DNA of 64,000 bases from Herpetosiphonaceae bacterium (GCA_026003835.1 BPHZ01000001.1:814001-878000); one strand, 5' to 3'; shown: positions 10,552 to 19,649, counted from the stretch's first letter. Notes: generated by a model from the sequence alone, not told the origin. A program made the numbers and translations.

Positions 10552-11580
10552 TTAGCAGGACGCCGGCAGCAGGCAGAGCTGCAGCACATCCGGCAAGGCG
10601 AGCGCCTCGCACGGTAGCGCTCTGGCTGCCCAGGGATTATGGATGATCGCAAGGGACTCATTCTTAGCGTCGCCGGGCAGCGGCTCAAAGGCGCCTACCG
10701 CGCTCAGCCGACGGTGTTGGTTCGGTCGCAGGAAGCCGCTGCTGAGCGCGGCGAGCAGTGGCTGTATGCTGCCACAAGCCTCGCTGTAATTGACAACGGC
10801 GACGAGCGAGGGTTCCGCCGGATACGGCAGCTGCTCGTAGGCTCCGCGTAACGCCCGTAACAGCCGCTCGCGCCAGCGGTCTTCAGTTCGCACCTGCGGC
10901 GGCTGCCAATCCACAAAGCGCACTTCAAGCGTCTCGGTCGTTGCCGATGGCAGAGGCAGGGCGCGTAGTACCCGCAAAGCCATGCCGGAGCGATGGATGT
11001 AAGCAGGCGGCTCATGCGCGCCGGAGAGGAGCTGTTGAGCAGCCTGTTCAAGGTAGTAGCGTAGATCGCGGATGCTCACACCGCTGCTGGGGCAGGCTTG
11101 AAGCTCGATTTCGAGGATCGCAGGCAGACGTATGCCGGCTGCAGCCTCGCTGATGGCGCGCTGTGTTGCGCTGCGGTACGAGTCCTGCAGCGGCGCGACA
11201 AGTGTCTTGACCTCCAGAAAGAAGCTGGTCTTGTCAAGGGTGACCAGGAATTCGCCGATGCGCCGGCCACGACCGGGCGGATTCGCCTGTAGTCGTGCTC
11301 CGCGCAGTTCGAGAAAGCGGGCCATGGCAAGCTCGTTGAGCGCCGCCAGCATCACGACGTCGTCGCCGCTGGCGAGCCGCTGCCGGGTTGGATGGTCGAG
11401 CCAACCAGATGCCTGGGCGTGAGCCAGGATTGCTTCGACATGCCGGCGGCGTTGAACGCTGGAATCGTCAGGTTGCTCGAGGAGCCGTTCGATCTCGCTG
11501 CCAGGGCGTAGTCGGTGTCGCGATCCTGATGGGTAGAGCGTCTCAAGTAGCGTTTTCATCTCTACCAAATTTTCCAGCAT
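10552..11580 (-). CDS. Hypothetical protein with PD-(D/E)XK-like nuclease core
   Basis: 342 residues. I do not recognise the family as a whole. Residues about 85-130 have the order helix (ALNELAMARFLELRGA), strand with an acidic residue (IGEFLVTLD), then FFLEVKTLV, whose ExK triad resembles the PD-(D/E)XK nuclease fold. The remainder is mixed helix and strand without motif, and no transmembrane helix or signal peptide is seen. Its stop lies 6 bp from that of the convergent helicase-like gene, so the two share a 3' junction but not a transcript. ATG 11559 is a second possible start. A nuclease activity is inference from the short motif only. Confidence 0.5.
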   Translation of the reverse strand: MLENLVEMKTLLETLYPSGSRHRLRPGSEIERLLEQPDDSSVQRRRHVEAILAHAQASGWLDHPTRQRLASGDDVVMLAALNELAMARFLELRGARLQANPPGRGRRIGEFLVTLDKTSFFLEVKTLVAPLQDSYRSATQRAISEAAAGIRLPAILEIELQACPSSGVSIRDLRYYLEQAAQQLLSGAHEPPAYIHRSGMALRVLRALPLPSATTETLEVRFVDWQPPQVRTEDRWRERLLRALRGAYEQLPYPAEPSLVAVVNYSEACGSIQPLLAALSSGFLRPNQHRRLSAVGAFEPLPGDAKNESLAIIHNPWAARALPCEALALPDVLQLCLLPASC

Positions 11581-11709
11581 GATCCGCGCTTCTGCAAGAG
11601 CCGGGCTGCCGAGTATCGTTGTGCGTCGGATGATACTGGTCCCAGCCCGGACACCAGGGCTATGTCAACGTCCATACGCTGATCGCGCAGCGACGCGAAC
11701 AACGGGGGC

Positions 11710-11726
11710 TTGGGGGTGTCCCCCAA
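11710..11726. repeat. Short inverted repeat in the 280-bp divergent spacer
   Basis: TTGGGGG and CCCCCAA are separated by TGT. The rest of the 11581-11864 gap shows G- and C-runs but no gene or convincing promoter. Confidence 0.5.
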
Positions 11727-11864
11727 CCCCTCATTCTGCCTGTTGGGGAGGGGGCATACGGCGATGGTGCTATGACCCTGGCCCGGACACATTTCCTATG
11801 GCGTAGCAGGACTTAATCTGCTACGATCATATCTTAAGGTTTTTCCGGTTTATCCGCCAGAAAT

Positions 11865-14751
11865 ATGATGGCCCACGGATCCGCCGCTACAAACCAGTCC
11901 CCTTCGCCGCGCGAGAGGACCAGGCAGCTGCCGACAGCCCTGGCGCTGGCGCATACCCTGGCTCGTCAGCTGATCTCGCAGCGCGATCCGCGCTCAATGG
12001 CTCAGCTTGTCGTCGATGGTCTGATCAATACCTTCCACTATGACCACGCTGCCTTCCTGCGTTTTGACGAAGAGCGCAAGATTCTACGCGTCGAGGCGGA
12101 AGCCGGGCGTATGACGCGTATTCTGCCCGGCGTTGGCTTTGAGATGCCGTTGTCGGCAGGAGTTATCGGCAATACTGTCCGCACCGGCCAAAGCTACCTG
12201 ACCCTCGATACAGCCAGTGACCCCTTCTTTATGTGGCCGGCTTCCGGCCCTCCTGCTCGCTCTGAGCTTTGTGTCGTCGTCAGGAGTCCATCCCGCATTC
12301 TTGGTGTTCTTGACCTGATGTCTTTTGAACCTGGCTTCTACAACGACACCGACCAGGTCCTCGTCGAGATCCTCGCCGGCCATCTTGGTATGGCTATCGA
12401 ATACGCGCTTCTGAATAACACGCTTGAGGAGCGGGTGGCTACACGCACAGCTGAGCTGCGGACCCTGGTCGAGATTAGCTCGGAGCTGCTGGCTGCGGGG
12501 CGTCTCGATCATGTCACCGAAATCCTGCTCTCCTACGTCCCACGGATGTTGCCCTGGGCCGGCCAGAGCGTTATCTTACTTCACGATCCAATGGCGAATG
12601 GGCTGCGTCCTGTCACCGGACTTGGCTGGGAAGTGTCGCGCTTGCAGCCGCCGCTTGCTCCCGTCGATCGCGGGATCGTCGGGCGGGTGTTTCAGAAAGG
12701 GCAGCCTCTGCTCTGCTCAGATAGGAGCGCGGCGGCGCCGCTGCTGGAGGAGCTGTCCAGTCAGGAACGCGCAGCGTTTCTCGCGCTTCTGGGCGATGCG
12801 CTGCCGGCCACGCTCGCCTGCGTCCCGCTCCAGATCGAACAGTCTATGATCGGCGTGCTGCTTGTCTCCGGTGTGCGGCCCGCGCCCGATCTCGATGAGT
12901 CGTTAGCACCGCTGCTGACCCTGGGGAACCTGGTCGCGCTTAGTATTGAGCATCTACGTCTTCTTGAGCGCGAAAAGGTGCAGCGTGAGAGCGCGCTGAC
13001 GCTGCTTCATCTCAGCAGTATCGTCGCCAGCTCGCTTTCTCTCGATGAGGTCCAGGAGCGCGTCGTCGAGCTGGCTCAGTCGCAGTTCTCTGCACAGGCC
13101 GTCTGGTTATACCTCTACGATGCCGATCGGAAGCTGTTGATGCTGGCAAGCTCCCGCGGCCTACCCACTGCCAGCCTCACAGAACTCCCTCTCCATCCCG
13201 CTGATGGCATCGCCGGGCGCGTTTTTTCAGGCGCGCACCATTCAGTATATGCCTGATACCGCCGATGCTCCTGGTATAGTGCTGCCTGGAAGTGCAACAG
13301 CCAGTGAATTGACATCGCTTGTCGGCGCGCCGCTGATCGCCCAGGATGAGGTTATTGGCGTGTTGTGTCTCTCCATTCCGTCGCTTGTGCGTGGCGCAAA
13401 ACTTGTTCCTGATCAGCAGACGCTCCTGAGTATCTTTGCAAACCAGGCAGCCATGGCGATCGCCAACGCGCGGCTTCACCAGAAGATGGTCCAGCAGGCC
13501 TGGGAGTCTCATATGCTTGCCGAGGCCAGCCAGCGTTTATCTGCCAGCCTTGACTGTGAGTGGGTTGCGGCGACAATTGTAGAACAGGCCAGGCTTATCG
13601 TCGGAACGCCGCTCGCTCTCATCCTGGTGCGCGATCAGTTCGAGCACTTCCGTCTGGCCGCCTGCGCTCATGCTCATCCGTTGAGCTGCGAGACACTAGC
13701 GTTGGAGGCCTCTCATACGATCATCCCCGCCGTCGAGCGAGCGCTCGGCAGCAGCGCTGCTACGCCGGCGATCTTGGAGACCGCAGCCTTGCCGCCAGCG
13801 CTTGTCGAGGCGGGGTGCTCAGGCCTTTTAGCGCTGCCGCTTCGTCTGCAAGAGCGATTGTTGGGTGTGCTCCTGATCGGCCTTGGCAGCGATGTTCAAC
13901 CCCGCTCAAGCGGTGCTCCCTACCAGAACCTGGATCTGCTTCTGTCGCTGGCCGATCGCGCAACCCTGGCGCTTGAGAATGCTCGGCTCTATCAGGAACA
14001 GGTAGGGCTCCTGGCGGAGCTAAAGGCGCTCCAGTCGCACCTTGTGCGCTCCGAGACGCTGGCTGCGACCGGGCGCCTTGCGGCGAGCCTGGCCCACGAG
14101 ATCAACAATCCTCTGGCGATTATCCGGGCCAGCCTGGGGATGGCCCGCACACGCCTCGAAAGGGAGCATCCCGCCTGGAGCGAGCTTGCCGATATCGATG
14201 AAGAGCTTGACCGCATCTCGCGAATTACGCGTAGCCTGCTTGACTTCGCGCGCTCGCCTGCGCCGTGTTCTGATCTGACTGATCTCAACCAGGCCATCGA
14301 AACCCTCGTCCGTGTGATCCTTCCCCGCCTGAGCCGGCAGCAGATTGCCTTGAGTTGGGAGCCGGAGCCTGGCAGCCCTGTGCTGGCTATTCCCAGCGAC
14401 TCGCTGAAGCAGATTGTCCTTAACCTGGTGACAAACGCTATTGACGCGATGCCCGATGGCGGGCTTTTGACCATCAAGACGCAGTCCAGCGGGACGTTCG
14501 CAACGATCGCTGTCAGCGATACGGGCATTGGTATCCCGGCTGAGGATCTGGGGCGCATTTTCGATCCTTTCTTTACAACCAAGCGTGATGGAGGAACCGG
14601 CCTTGGCCTGGCGATCCTTGATCGGCTTGTGCGAACCTACGATGGTCGTATCGAGGTCGAAAGCAGCCCCGGGCACGGCAGCACCTTTCGGATCCGGCTC
14701 CCCCTGGCAAGCATCCGGGAAGGAATGGGAGATGATGCAACAGGCGCATAG
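11865..14751 (+). CDS. Multi-GAF sensor histidine kinase, one homopolymer frameshift
   Basis: Soluble sensor kinase of about 961 residues once one base is removed. It carries four successive GAF-like modules (roughly residues 35-190, 205-360, 375-520 and 545-690). The DHp helix has LAHEINNPLAIIRASLG, with the phospho-His. The HATPase domain shows NLVTNAIDAMPDGG (N box), DTGIGIPAEDLGRIFDPFF (G1/F box) and GGTGLGLAI (G2). No transmembrane segment is seen, so the signal is cytoplasmic. The frame breaks at a T6 run (13222-13227): with five T, GRVF continues directly into QARTIQYMPD inside the third GAF. As sequenced, the first piece stops at 13256 and the rest is open from 13204. The response regulator overlaps its end by 20 bp. 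Confidence 0.85.
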
Positions 14752-15424
14752 CCCACGAGTGTTGATCATCGATGATGAGATCAAGCTGGCGTTGAAGATT
14801 GAGCGCTACCTGAAAGAAACCGGGCTGCAGGCCACGGCGGTCCCTGATGGAGCGCAAGGGCTTGAGCTTCTGGCTACTCAGCAGTGGGATGTTGTCCTGA
14901 CTGATCTGGGGATGCCGGGTGTGGATGGCTATGCCGTGCTGCAGACTGTTCAGGAGCAGTACCCTGAGCTGCCTGTTGTGGTGATTACCGCCCACGGCGA
15001 CCTTTCTGCAGCGGTTCGCGCTCTTCAGCTCGGCGCCTATGACTACCTGCTCAAACCAATCGATCTGACGCTGATTAGAGCAGCTATCGATCGCGCTCTG
15101 CAGCAGCGTGAGCTACGCCGTATAGCGCTGGCCCACCGCCAGCTTGAGGCCATCACCCAGCTAGCCTGGACGGCCGCCCATGAGATTAATAATCCGCTGA
15201 CGAGCGCGATGGGATTCATTCAACTTGTGCTCCACGAACAGCGCGACTCTGCGGTGCTGATGGTTCAACGCCGCGATTTGTTGCTGATCCTCGAAGATCT
15301 TGAGCGCATCAGGACGGTTGTGAACCGCCTCACTCATCTGGAGCGCATCGTAACCAGAGAAGCCTATATTGGCAGCCCTATCCAGCTTATCGATCTCGAT
15401 CGCTCCAGCGCTGAAGAGGAATAG
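14732..15424 (+). CDS. Response regulator receiver domain fused to a DHp-like segment without ATPase domain
   Basis: 230 residues. Residues about 8-122 are a canonical receiver: LIIDDE acid pocket, VVLTDLGMPG with the phospho-Asp, VITAHG, and YDYLLKPID with the conserved Lys. After a linker helix, AAHEINNPLTSAMGFIQLVL (about 150-170) is the H-box of a histidine-kinase dimerisation domain, but the protein ends about 60 residues later without an HATPase domain. There is no DNA-binding output domain. The ATG at 14732 sits inside the kinase gene behind a GGAAGGA ribosome site, so translation is probably coupled. The DHp may pair with or accept phosphate from the neighbouring kinase; this is inference. 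Confidence 0.8.
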   Translation: MMQQAHSPRVLIIDDEIKLALKIERYLKETGLQATAVPDGAQGLELLATQQWDVVLTDLGMPGVDGYAVLQTVQEQYPELPVVVITAHGDLSAAVRALQLGAYDYLLKPIDLTLIRAAIDRALQQRELRRIALAHRQLEAITQLAWTAAHEINNPLTSAMGFIQLVLHEQRDSAVLMVQRRDLLLILEDLERIRTVVNRLTHLERIVTREAYIGSPIQLIDLDRSSAEEE

Positions 15425-15527
15425 CGCGTGATGTTTCTCGTGTCGTCGCCCTCCCCTTGTTTCCTTCGCCTGAGCCCGGGAAACGCTCCTCTGATGGATG
15501 TACACGCGGAATGTCCTGCCCCCTTAC

Positions 15528-16505
15528 CTACAGCCATCCCTTGCGCCTGAAGAGCCACAACATCCCCAGTGCAATTGTAATAAAGACGCCCCACATGAAG
15601 AAGTAGCCGTAGCGCCAGCGCAGCTCCGGCATCACATCGAAATTCATGCCGTAGACGCCGGCCAGGAAGGTAAGAGGCAGGAAAATGGTAGAGACAATAG
15701 TTAGCGTCTTCACAATCTGATTCATACGGTTTGAGGTGGATGAGAGGTAGATATCGAGAGCGCCGCCGACAATATCGCGTACCGATTCGCTGATGTCGTG
15801 CAGGCGTACGAGATGATCGTAGACATCACGAAAATAGATGCGATTCGCGGGGCGGATTTGCAGCAGATCGTCACGGCTGAGGCGATTCATGACTTCACGC
15901 TGTGGCGCAATGACTCGCCGCAGCGTCAGAATACTATGTTTGATATCAAGCAGGCGCTCGAGCATATATGGCTGTGGCCGCGCCAGCACCAGGTCCTCAA
16001 GCTTATCGATCTCCTCGTCCATCAGATCGATGATGGGTAGGTACTCGTCGACGATGGTATCGAGGATTGCATGGCACAGCATATCAGCGCCCCGTTCCAG
16101 CGACCGCTGGTCGCGCTCCAGCTTCTCCCATAGCTCGTCTACCGCCGGCATATGCAGATCTAGATAGGAAGTGACAAGATAGTTGGGACCAAGGAAGCAG
16201 TTCAGCTCCATGGTGTCCAGATGGTCCAGTGGAAAGTCGGGCTTCAGAGCATGGACAATAATAAAAAGGTAATCGCCGAAGTTATCGACCTTGGGAGCCT
16301 GGTAGCCTAGACTCTCGCAGTCCTCGATTGTCAGCGGATGGAAGTGGAAGATATCTCCCAGGATTGTGTGAAGCTCTTCCTTTGTAGGATGCTCCAGGCT
16401 TACCCAGAGGAGTCCTTTCGAGTCTTGCAGCGCTGCGCAGATTTGTTCCGGGGAGAGATCGAACTGGCGCGGCCCTTCTGTTGGACAGTAAATCGAGCGA
16501 ATCAT
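15528..16505 (-). CDS. corA: CorA-type magnesium/cobalt transporter
   Basis: 325 residues. The N-terminal two thirds is the cytoplasmic funnel, rich in acidic residues (LMDEEIDKLEDLVL). The stalk is followed by two transmembrane helices near the C-terminus. The pore signature YGMNFDVMPE lies between them, and the protein ends in basic RRKGWL. Divalent cation uptake driven by membrane potential is the family role. It is convergent with the response regulator gene. The start MIRSIYCP at 16505 matches the family, and a TACAAT lies about 40 bp upstream on this strand. Confidence 0.93.
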   Translation of the reverse strand: MIRSIYCPTEGPRQFDLSPEQICAALQDSKGLLWVSLEHPTKEELHTILGDIFHFHPLTIEDCESLGYQAPKVDNFGDYLFIIVHALKPDFPLDHLDTMELNCFLGPNYLVTSYLDLHMPAVDELWEKLERDQRSLERGADMLCHAILDTIVDEYLPIIDLMDEEIDKLEDLVLARPQPYMLERLLDIKHSILTLRRVIAPQREVMNRLSRDDLLQIRPANRIYFRDVYDHLVRLHDISESVRDIVGGALDIYLSSTSNRMNQIVKTLTIVSTIFLPLTFLAGVYGMNFDVMPELRWRYGYFFMWGVFITIALGMLWLFRRKGWL

Positions 16506-16587
16506 AACATTGCCCTCATCATAGGCGTATGTCTTGTTATTGTAGCACGACGGCTGGCCCGGTACGTACTGAACGATCCGGCGGCTG

Positions 16588-16596
16588 TGGTATAAT
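16588..16596 (+). promoter_or_regulatory. Extended -10 promoter of the small membrane protein
   Basis: TGG directly followed by TATAAT at 16591-16596, i.e. a TGN extended -10. No good -35 is visible. The transcript would start about 60 bp before the ATG at 16662. Confidence 0.45.
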
Positions 16597-16661
16597 GGCG
16601 TGAGCCGCGTCTAAGGCGGTGCTGAAGCAGATCGAACACTAAAATATGGAGGAAGATAGAG

Positions 16662-16859
16662 ATGACGACCTCGTCGCGCCGGCGGCGCGCCAGGCGCCCG
16701 GCCCGCCGGAACCTGCCGCACTACGCCGCTGTCGAGCCCACCCCATTCGATCATACGGTAGAATATCGCTACATCCGTTATGATCTGGTGCGTATTCTGC
16801 TCATCGGGGGCGGTCTGATCGCTCTTATGATTGTGCTCTATCTGGCCCGCGTCTTCTAA
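16662..16859 (+). CDS. Small single-pass membrane protein, unknown function
   Basis: 65 residues: a strongly basic N-terminus (RRRRARRPARR), then one hydrophobic helix at about 43-63 and a two-residue tail. It is preceded by a strong GGAGGAAGA ribosome site at 16648-16656 and its own extended -10, which supports expression despite the short length. The basic head suggests an N-in topology or nucleic-acid or phospholipid contact, which is inference. I do not recognise a family. It lies 55 bp upstream of the WYL regulator. Confidence 0.6.
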   Translation: MTTSSRRRRARRPARRNLPHYAAVEPTPFDHTVEYRYIRYDLVRILLIGGGLIALMIVLYLARVF

Positions 16860-16914
16860 GCCGGGTGTGTAGCGCTCCTCAGCCGCTACCGCATTCGAGC
16901 ACATTCCGACCGAT

Positions 16915-17901
16915 ATGCAAGAAGGCGAACGCATCCAAAGTAAAGCCGCGCGGCTTCGCCGTATCGAGCACAAGCTCTACAACGCCCCGCACGGTATGCG
17001 GGTCGTGGAGCTTGCTGCTGCCTGCGGTGTCGATCGGCGCACTATCTATCGCGATCTCCAACTCCTTGAAGATATGGGCGTGCCGGTGTGGGAAGATCGC
17101 GGGCGCTACGGCATTAACCGCCAGGATTACCTCTCGACCGTTCGCCTGAATCTGAACGAGACGATCGCGCTCTACTTTGCAACGCGGTTGCTGGCGCACC
17201 ACAGCGATGAGCATAACCCCCATGTCGTTTCCGCACTCGATAAAATTGCCGCCGCTGTCCCCGATGAGATGATTTCTGCTCATCTGGCCCGCACGGCGGA
17301 GCTAATCCGCCAGCGCCCGCTACGCCGCACCTATATCCAAACGCTGGAAATGATCACGCGCGCCTGGGCCGATCGCCGCTGGGTGCGCCTACAGTATTGG
17401 GCTGCCGGCCGCGAGCACGCTGAGGAGCGAACCGTTGCCCCCTACTTCCTGGAGGTGTCGCGTTTTGAGCCGGCCAGCTATCTTATCGGCTATGATAAGC
17501 TGCGCCAGGCTATCCGCACCTTCAAGCTTGAACGTGTGCAGGCAGCCGCGATTCTCCCCGAGGCGTACGAGCTTCCCGAAGACTTTGACCCCCATCAGTG
17601 GCTGGCCGGTAGCTGGGGTATTATGGCCGAAGATGAGGTTGAGATCCGCCTGGCTTTCAGTCCTGCCGTCGCTCGCCGGGTGAAGGAGAGTCTCTGGCAT
17701 CGATCGCAGCAGGTCGAGGATTTGCCGGACGGCGGCTGTATTTTGACCTTCAGGGTCGGCGGTATCAGGGAGATTCGCAGCTGGGTGCTCAGCTGGGGCG
17801 CTGATGTGGTTGTCCTGGCGCCCGATCCATTACGCGAGGAGGTTGCCTCCCACGCCCGCCGCATGGCTGATCTCTACCTGGCCTCCTCCGAGGTCTCCTA
17901 G
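16915..17901 (+). CDS. WYL-domain transcriptional regulator
   Basis: 328 residues. The N-terminal winged helix-turn-helix is RVVELAAACGVDRRTIYRDL, followed by QLLEDMGVPVWED and GRYGI. The central linker is helical. Residues about 145-225 form the WYL domain (WVRLQYWAAG, TVAPYFLEVSR, YLIGYDKLRQAIRTFKLERV). The C-terminal WCX part is VEIRLAFSPAVARRV, then IRSWVLSWGADVVVLAPDPLR. Family members bind DNA and sense nucleotides or nucleic acids. No CRISPR or defence genes adjoin it; the next feature is the putative RNA gene, so its target is unknown. Confidence 0.88.
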   Translation: MQEGERIQSKAARLRRIEHKLYNAPHGMRVVELAAACGVDRRTIYRDLQLLEDMGVPVWEDRGRYGINRQDYLSTVRLNLNETIALYFATRLLAHHSDEHNPHVVSALDKIAAAVPDEMISAHLARTAELIRQRPLRRTYIQTLEMITRAWADRRWVRLQYWAAGREHAEERTVAPYFLEVSRFEPASYLIGYDKLRQAIRTFKLERVQAAAILPEAYELPEDFDPHQWLAGSWGIMAEDEVEIRLAFSPAVARRVKESLWHRSQQVEDLPDGGCILTFRVGGIREIRSWVLSWGADVVVLAPDPLREEVASHARRMADLYLASSEVS

Positions 17902-18016
17902 CCGCCCCTCTCCGCCAACATTTACACGCGCTCGACTCAAGATCAGTCATGCCCCTTTTGATGCCGGGATCGTTCGAGATTTTTCAGGTTTTTATCGTCA
18001 AAGGCCGATGCATCCC

Positions 18017-18045
18017 TTGACTTGCTCTAGCCAGCGTGCTATAGT
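18017..18045 (+). promoter_or_regulatory. Consensus sigma-70-type promoter of the structured RNA
   Basis: TTGACT at 18017-18022 and TATAGT at 18040-18045 with a 17-bp spacer. Predicted start near 18052, two bases before the first strand of the RNA's closing helix. Confidence 0.75.
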
Positions 18046-18051
18046 GCAGAT

Positions 18052-18450
18052 GTAGCCCTAACCGTGGGCATAAGCAAAAAAAGCTATCGCACCTTATCAG
18101 CCGAAATAAACCCCGACACAAGCGGCGCTGACCGTGACAGAAACTGCGCGGAAGCGTTCGTAAGTCCGGCGAAACAGGTTTTTTCCTGAGGAAACGGACA
18201 GGTACATGGTTTGTCTGTATGCAGCTCAAGCTGTATGCCGGAGATGGACGATGCTATGAGTGTCTGGGGCTCTTTATGGGAAAGCTCGAGCGAGGATAAG
18301 ACGATGTGTGTAGTCCTCGCCAGAGCGGTGCTTGGACATAAAAGCTGGCCGGAGGAGGAGGACGATACCGGCAGAGCGATGGACAAGAGACCATAAAGTG
18401 AGTAGGCTGAGGGACGAAAAGCGGCTTATGCTCCGGTAGGGCTCTTTTTT
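18052..18450 (+). ncRNA. Candidate structured noncoding RNA of about 400 nt, family unknown
   Basis: The 547-bp gap between the WYL gene and the kinase gene has no supported ORF but has all the marks of an RNA gene. A promoter lies at 18017-18045. The 5' segment 18054-18075 pairs with 18424-18443 (AGCCCTA, CCG and GCATAAGC blocks are complementary to the 3' side), closing the molecule, and a run of six T follows at 18445-18450. Inside are local helices: GTCCG/CGGAC (18164/18195) enclosing CAGG/CCTG; an 8-bp hairpin at 18219-18236; CGAGGA/TCCTCG (18291/18314); GCCGG/CCGGC (18348/18368); ATGG/CCAT (18379/18391). I could not match it to RNase P, tmRNA, SRP or 6S landmarks. The end overlaps the stop of the convergent kinase gene. 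Confidence 0.65.
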
Positions 18451-19336
18451 AATCCCAGGTTTCTACCGTCATCGCCAGCGCTTCGACCTCCACGAGTGGA
18501 GGAGGCTCCTCTGCTCCACCGGCTCGTGTGCAGCGCAGCGCCCCAGCGGCGACGGCGAAGGCCAGGATGCGTTCCAGCTCCCATCCACTCAACAGCCCAT
18601 GGATTAACCCTGCACGAAAGCTGTCCCCGGCGCCTGTTGTGTCATGGATGGGGAGCTGCGGCGGCTGTGCCTTCAGCATACGGTTATCGGCCAGCAGTGT
18701 GGCAGGGCGTGGGCCGTCGGTCAGCGCAACCAGTCGCGCTCCCGCCGCCTGCAGACTGGCTGCGTAGTCCAGTGGGTTACGCTCCGGCTGCTGCGCGCGC
18801 AGCACATCTGCGGAGAGAACGATGACATCACAAAGATGGACCAGGGGATCGTCGGTGCTGGCAATGTCGCCGGCGATCACGTTCAGCCCGGCTGCCTTTG
18901 CCTGCTGCGCAGCATCGCGTCGCCCTGGCCCATAGAGATCGAGGCTCAGATAGCGAGCGCCTTCCAGCGACGGCAGCGGGCCTGCTGCCGCCTCCATAAA
19001 GGCGCGGCCGATGATTGTGCGCTCTCCGCTGGGGGTGATCAGCAGCGTGCAAATTGTCGTCCGCCTGCCCGGCTCGACAGCCAGCGCAGTCCAATCGAGG
19101 TCGAGCCGCGTCAGCCGCTCCACGATCATCCGCCCGTACTGATCGTCGCCAATGCAGTTCCCGCCGACGGCGACGCTGTGTCCCCATGTGGACAGCGGCA
19201 GCGCGACATTGAGCGCTGGACCACCCAGGCAGATTGCCTCCGCCTGTGGGTGGAGGTCATCGCCGGGCACCGGCCAGCGTGGCAGCCAGAGCAGCTCATC
19301 AATTGCGATCGATCCGTAGCAGATAATCTCAGCCAT
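18449..19336 (-). CDS. PfkB-family carbohydrate kinase
   Basis: 295 residues, ribokinase fold. An early strand is GSIAIDELLWLPRWP. The sugar-binding LGGPALNVALPLSTWG is the PfkB signature 1 region (a GGP rather than GGN). The C-terminal HDTTGAGDSFRAGLIHGLL holds the anion hole and catalytic Asp. The substrate cannot be told from sequence. I start at ATG 19336 (MAEIICYGS), the family N-terminus; the longer frame to 19435 overlaps the 57-aa ORF. The stop lies in the T-run ending the convergent RNA, which may act as a bidirectional terminator. Confidence 0.88.
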   Translation of the reverse strand: MAEIICYGSIAIDELLWLPRWPVPGDDLHPQAEAICLGGPALNVALPLSTWGHSVAVGGNCIGDDQYGRMIVERLTRLDLDWTALAVEPGRRTTICTLLITPSGERTIIGRAFMEAAAGPLPSLEGARYLSLDLYGPGRRDAAQQAKAAGLNVIAGDIASTDDPLVHLCDVIVLSADVLRAQQPERNPLDYAASLQAAGARLVALTDGPRPATLLADNRMLKAQPPQLPIHDTTGAGDSFRAGLIHGLLSGWELERILAFAVAAGALRCTRAGGAEEPPPLVEVEALAMTVETWD

Positions 19337-19388
19337 ACGCGTTCCCGGCCTCCATTGCACGACTCTGTGCAATTGTACCAGGATCGCG

Positions 19389-19562
19389 CTAGCTCTCTGC
19401 AGGCGCCGGCACGGCGTAGATATCGATCGCTGCAAGATCGTTGAGCGGTTGCGACCAAAGGCTGACTTGCGCGGCGATCAGCCGACCGCAGCGGTCGCAG
19501 AGCGAGTCCTCCTCACGCTCGACTATCTCGATCATCTCGTTGATGGTAGTCTCGCTGTACAT
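19389..19562 (-). CDS. 57-residue small protein with one CxxC pair
   Basis: Reads MYSETTINEMIEIVEREED, then SLCDRCGRLIAAQ, and ends AVPAPAES. An AGGAGG ribosome site stands correctly before the ATG at 19562. The N-terminal half is acidic and probably helical. CDRCG could contribute to a metal or disulfide site, but a single pair would need a partner or dimer. It lies 52 bp upstream of the PfkB kinase and downstream of a terminator hairpin on the same strand. No family recognised. Confidence 0.55.
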   Translation of the reverse strand: MYSETTINEMIEIVEREEDSLCDRCGRLIAAQVSLWSQPLNDLAAIDIYAVPAPAES

Positions 19563-19580
19563 CGCTTCCTCCTATAGCTG

Positions 19581-19619
19581 CTCAAAAACAACCGGGGCGT
19601 GGCTTCTGCCACGCCCCGG
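19581..19619 (-). terminator. Intrinsic terminator after the 40-residue peptide gene
   Basis: A perfect 12-bp stem (CCGGGGCGTGGC with its complement, 19592-19619) and a 4-nt loop, followed on the minus strand by TTGTTTTTG. Confidence 0.8.
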
Positions 19620-19649
19620 AAGGTTTGACGGTCTGAGATACTGCAGCCG

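Noticed and set aside
18084..18396. Short ORFs on both strands in the 18 kb gap
   Set aside because: No ribosome sites, no conserved features, and the region is better explained as a structured RNA.
18052..18450. RNase P RNA or tmRNA identity for the structured RNA
   Set aside because: CGGCTTAT near the 3' end recalls RNase P, but the P4 5' strand, GGTGAAA and TAAGAGC segments are absent; no tRNA-like CCA end or T-loop for tmRNA.
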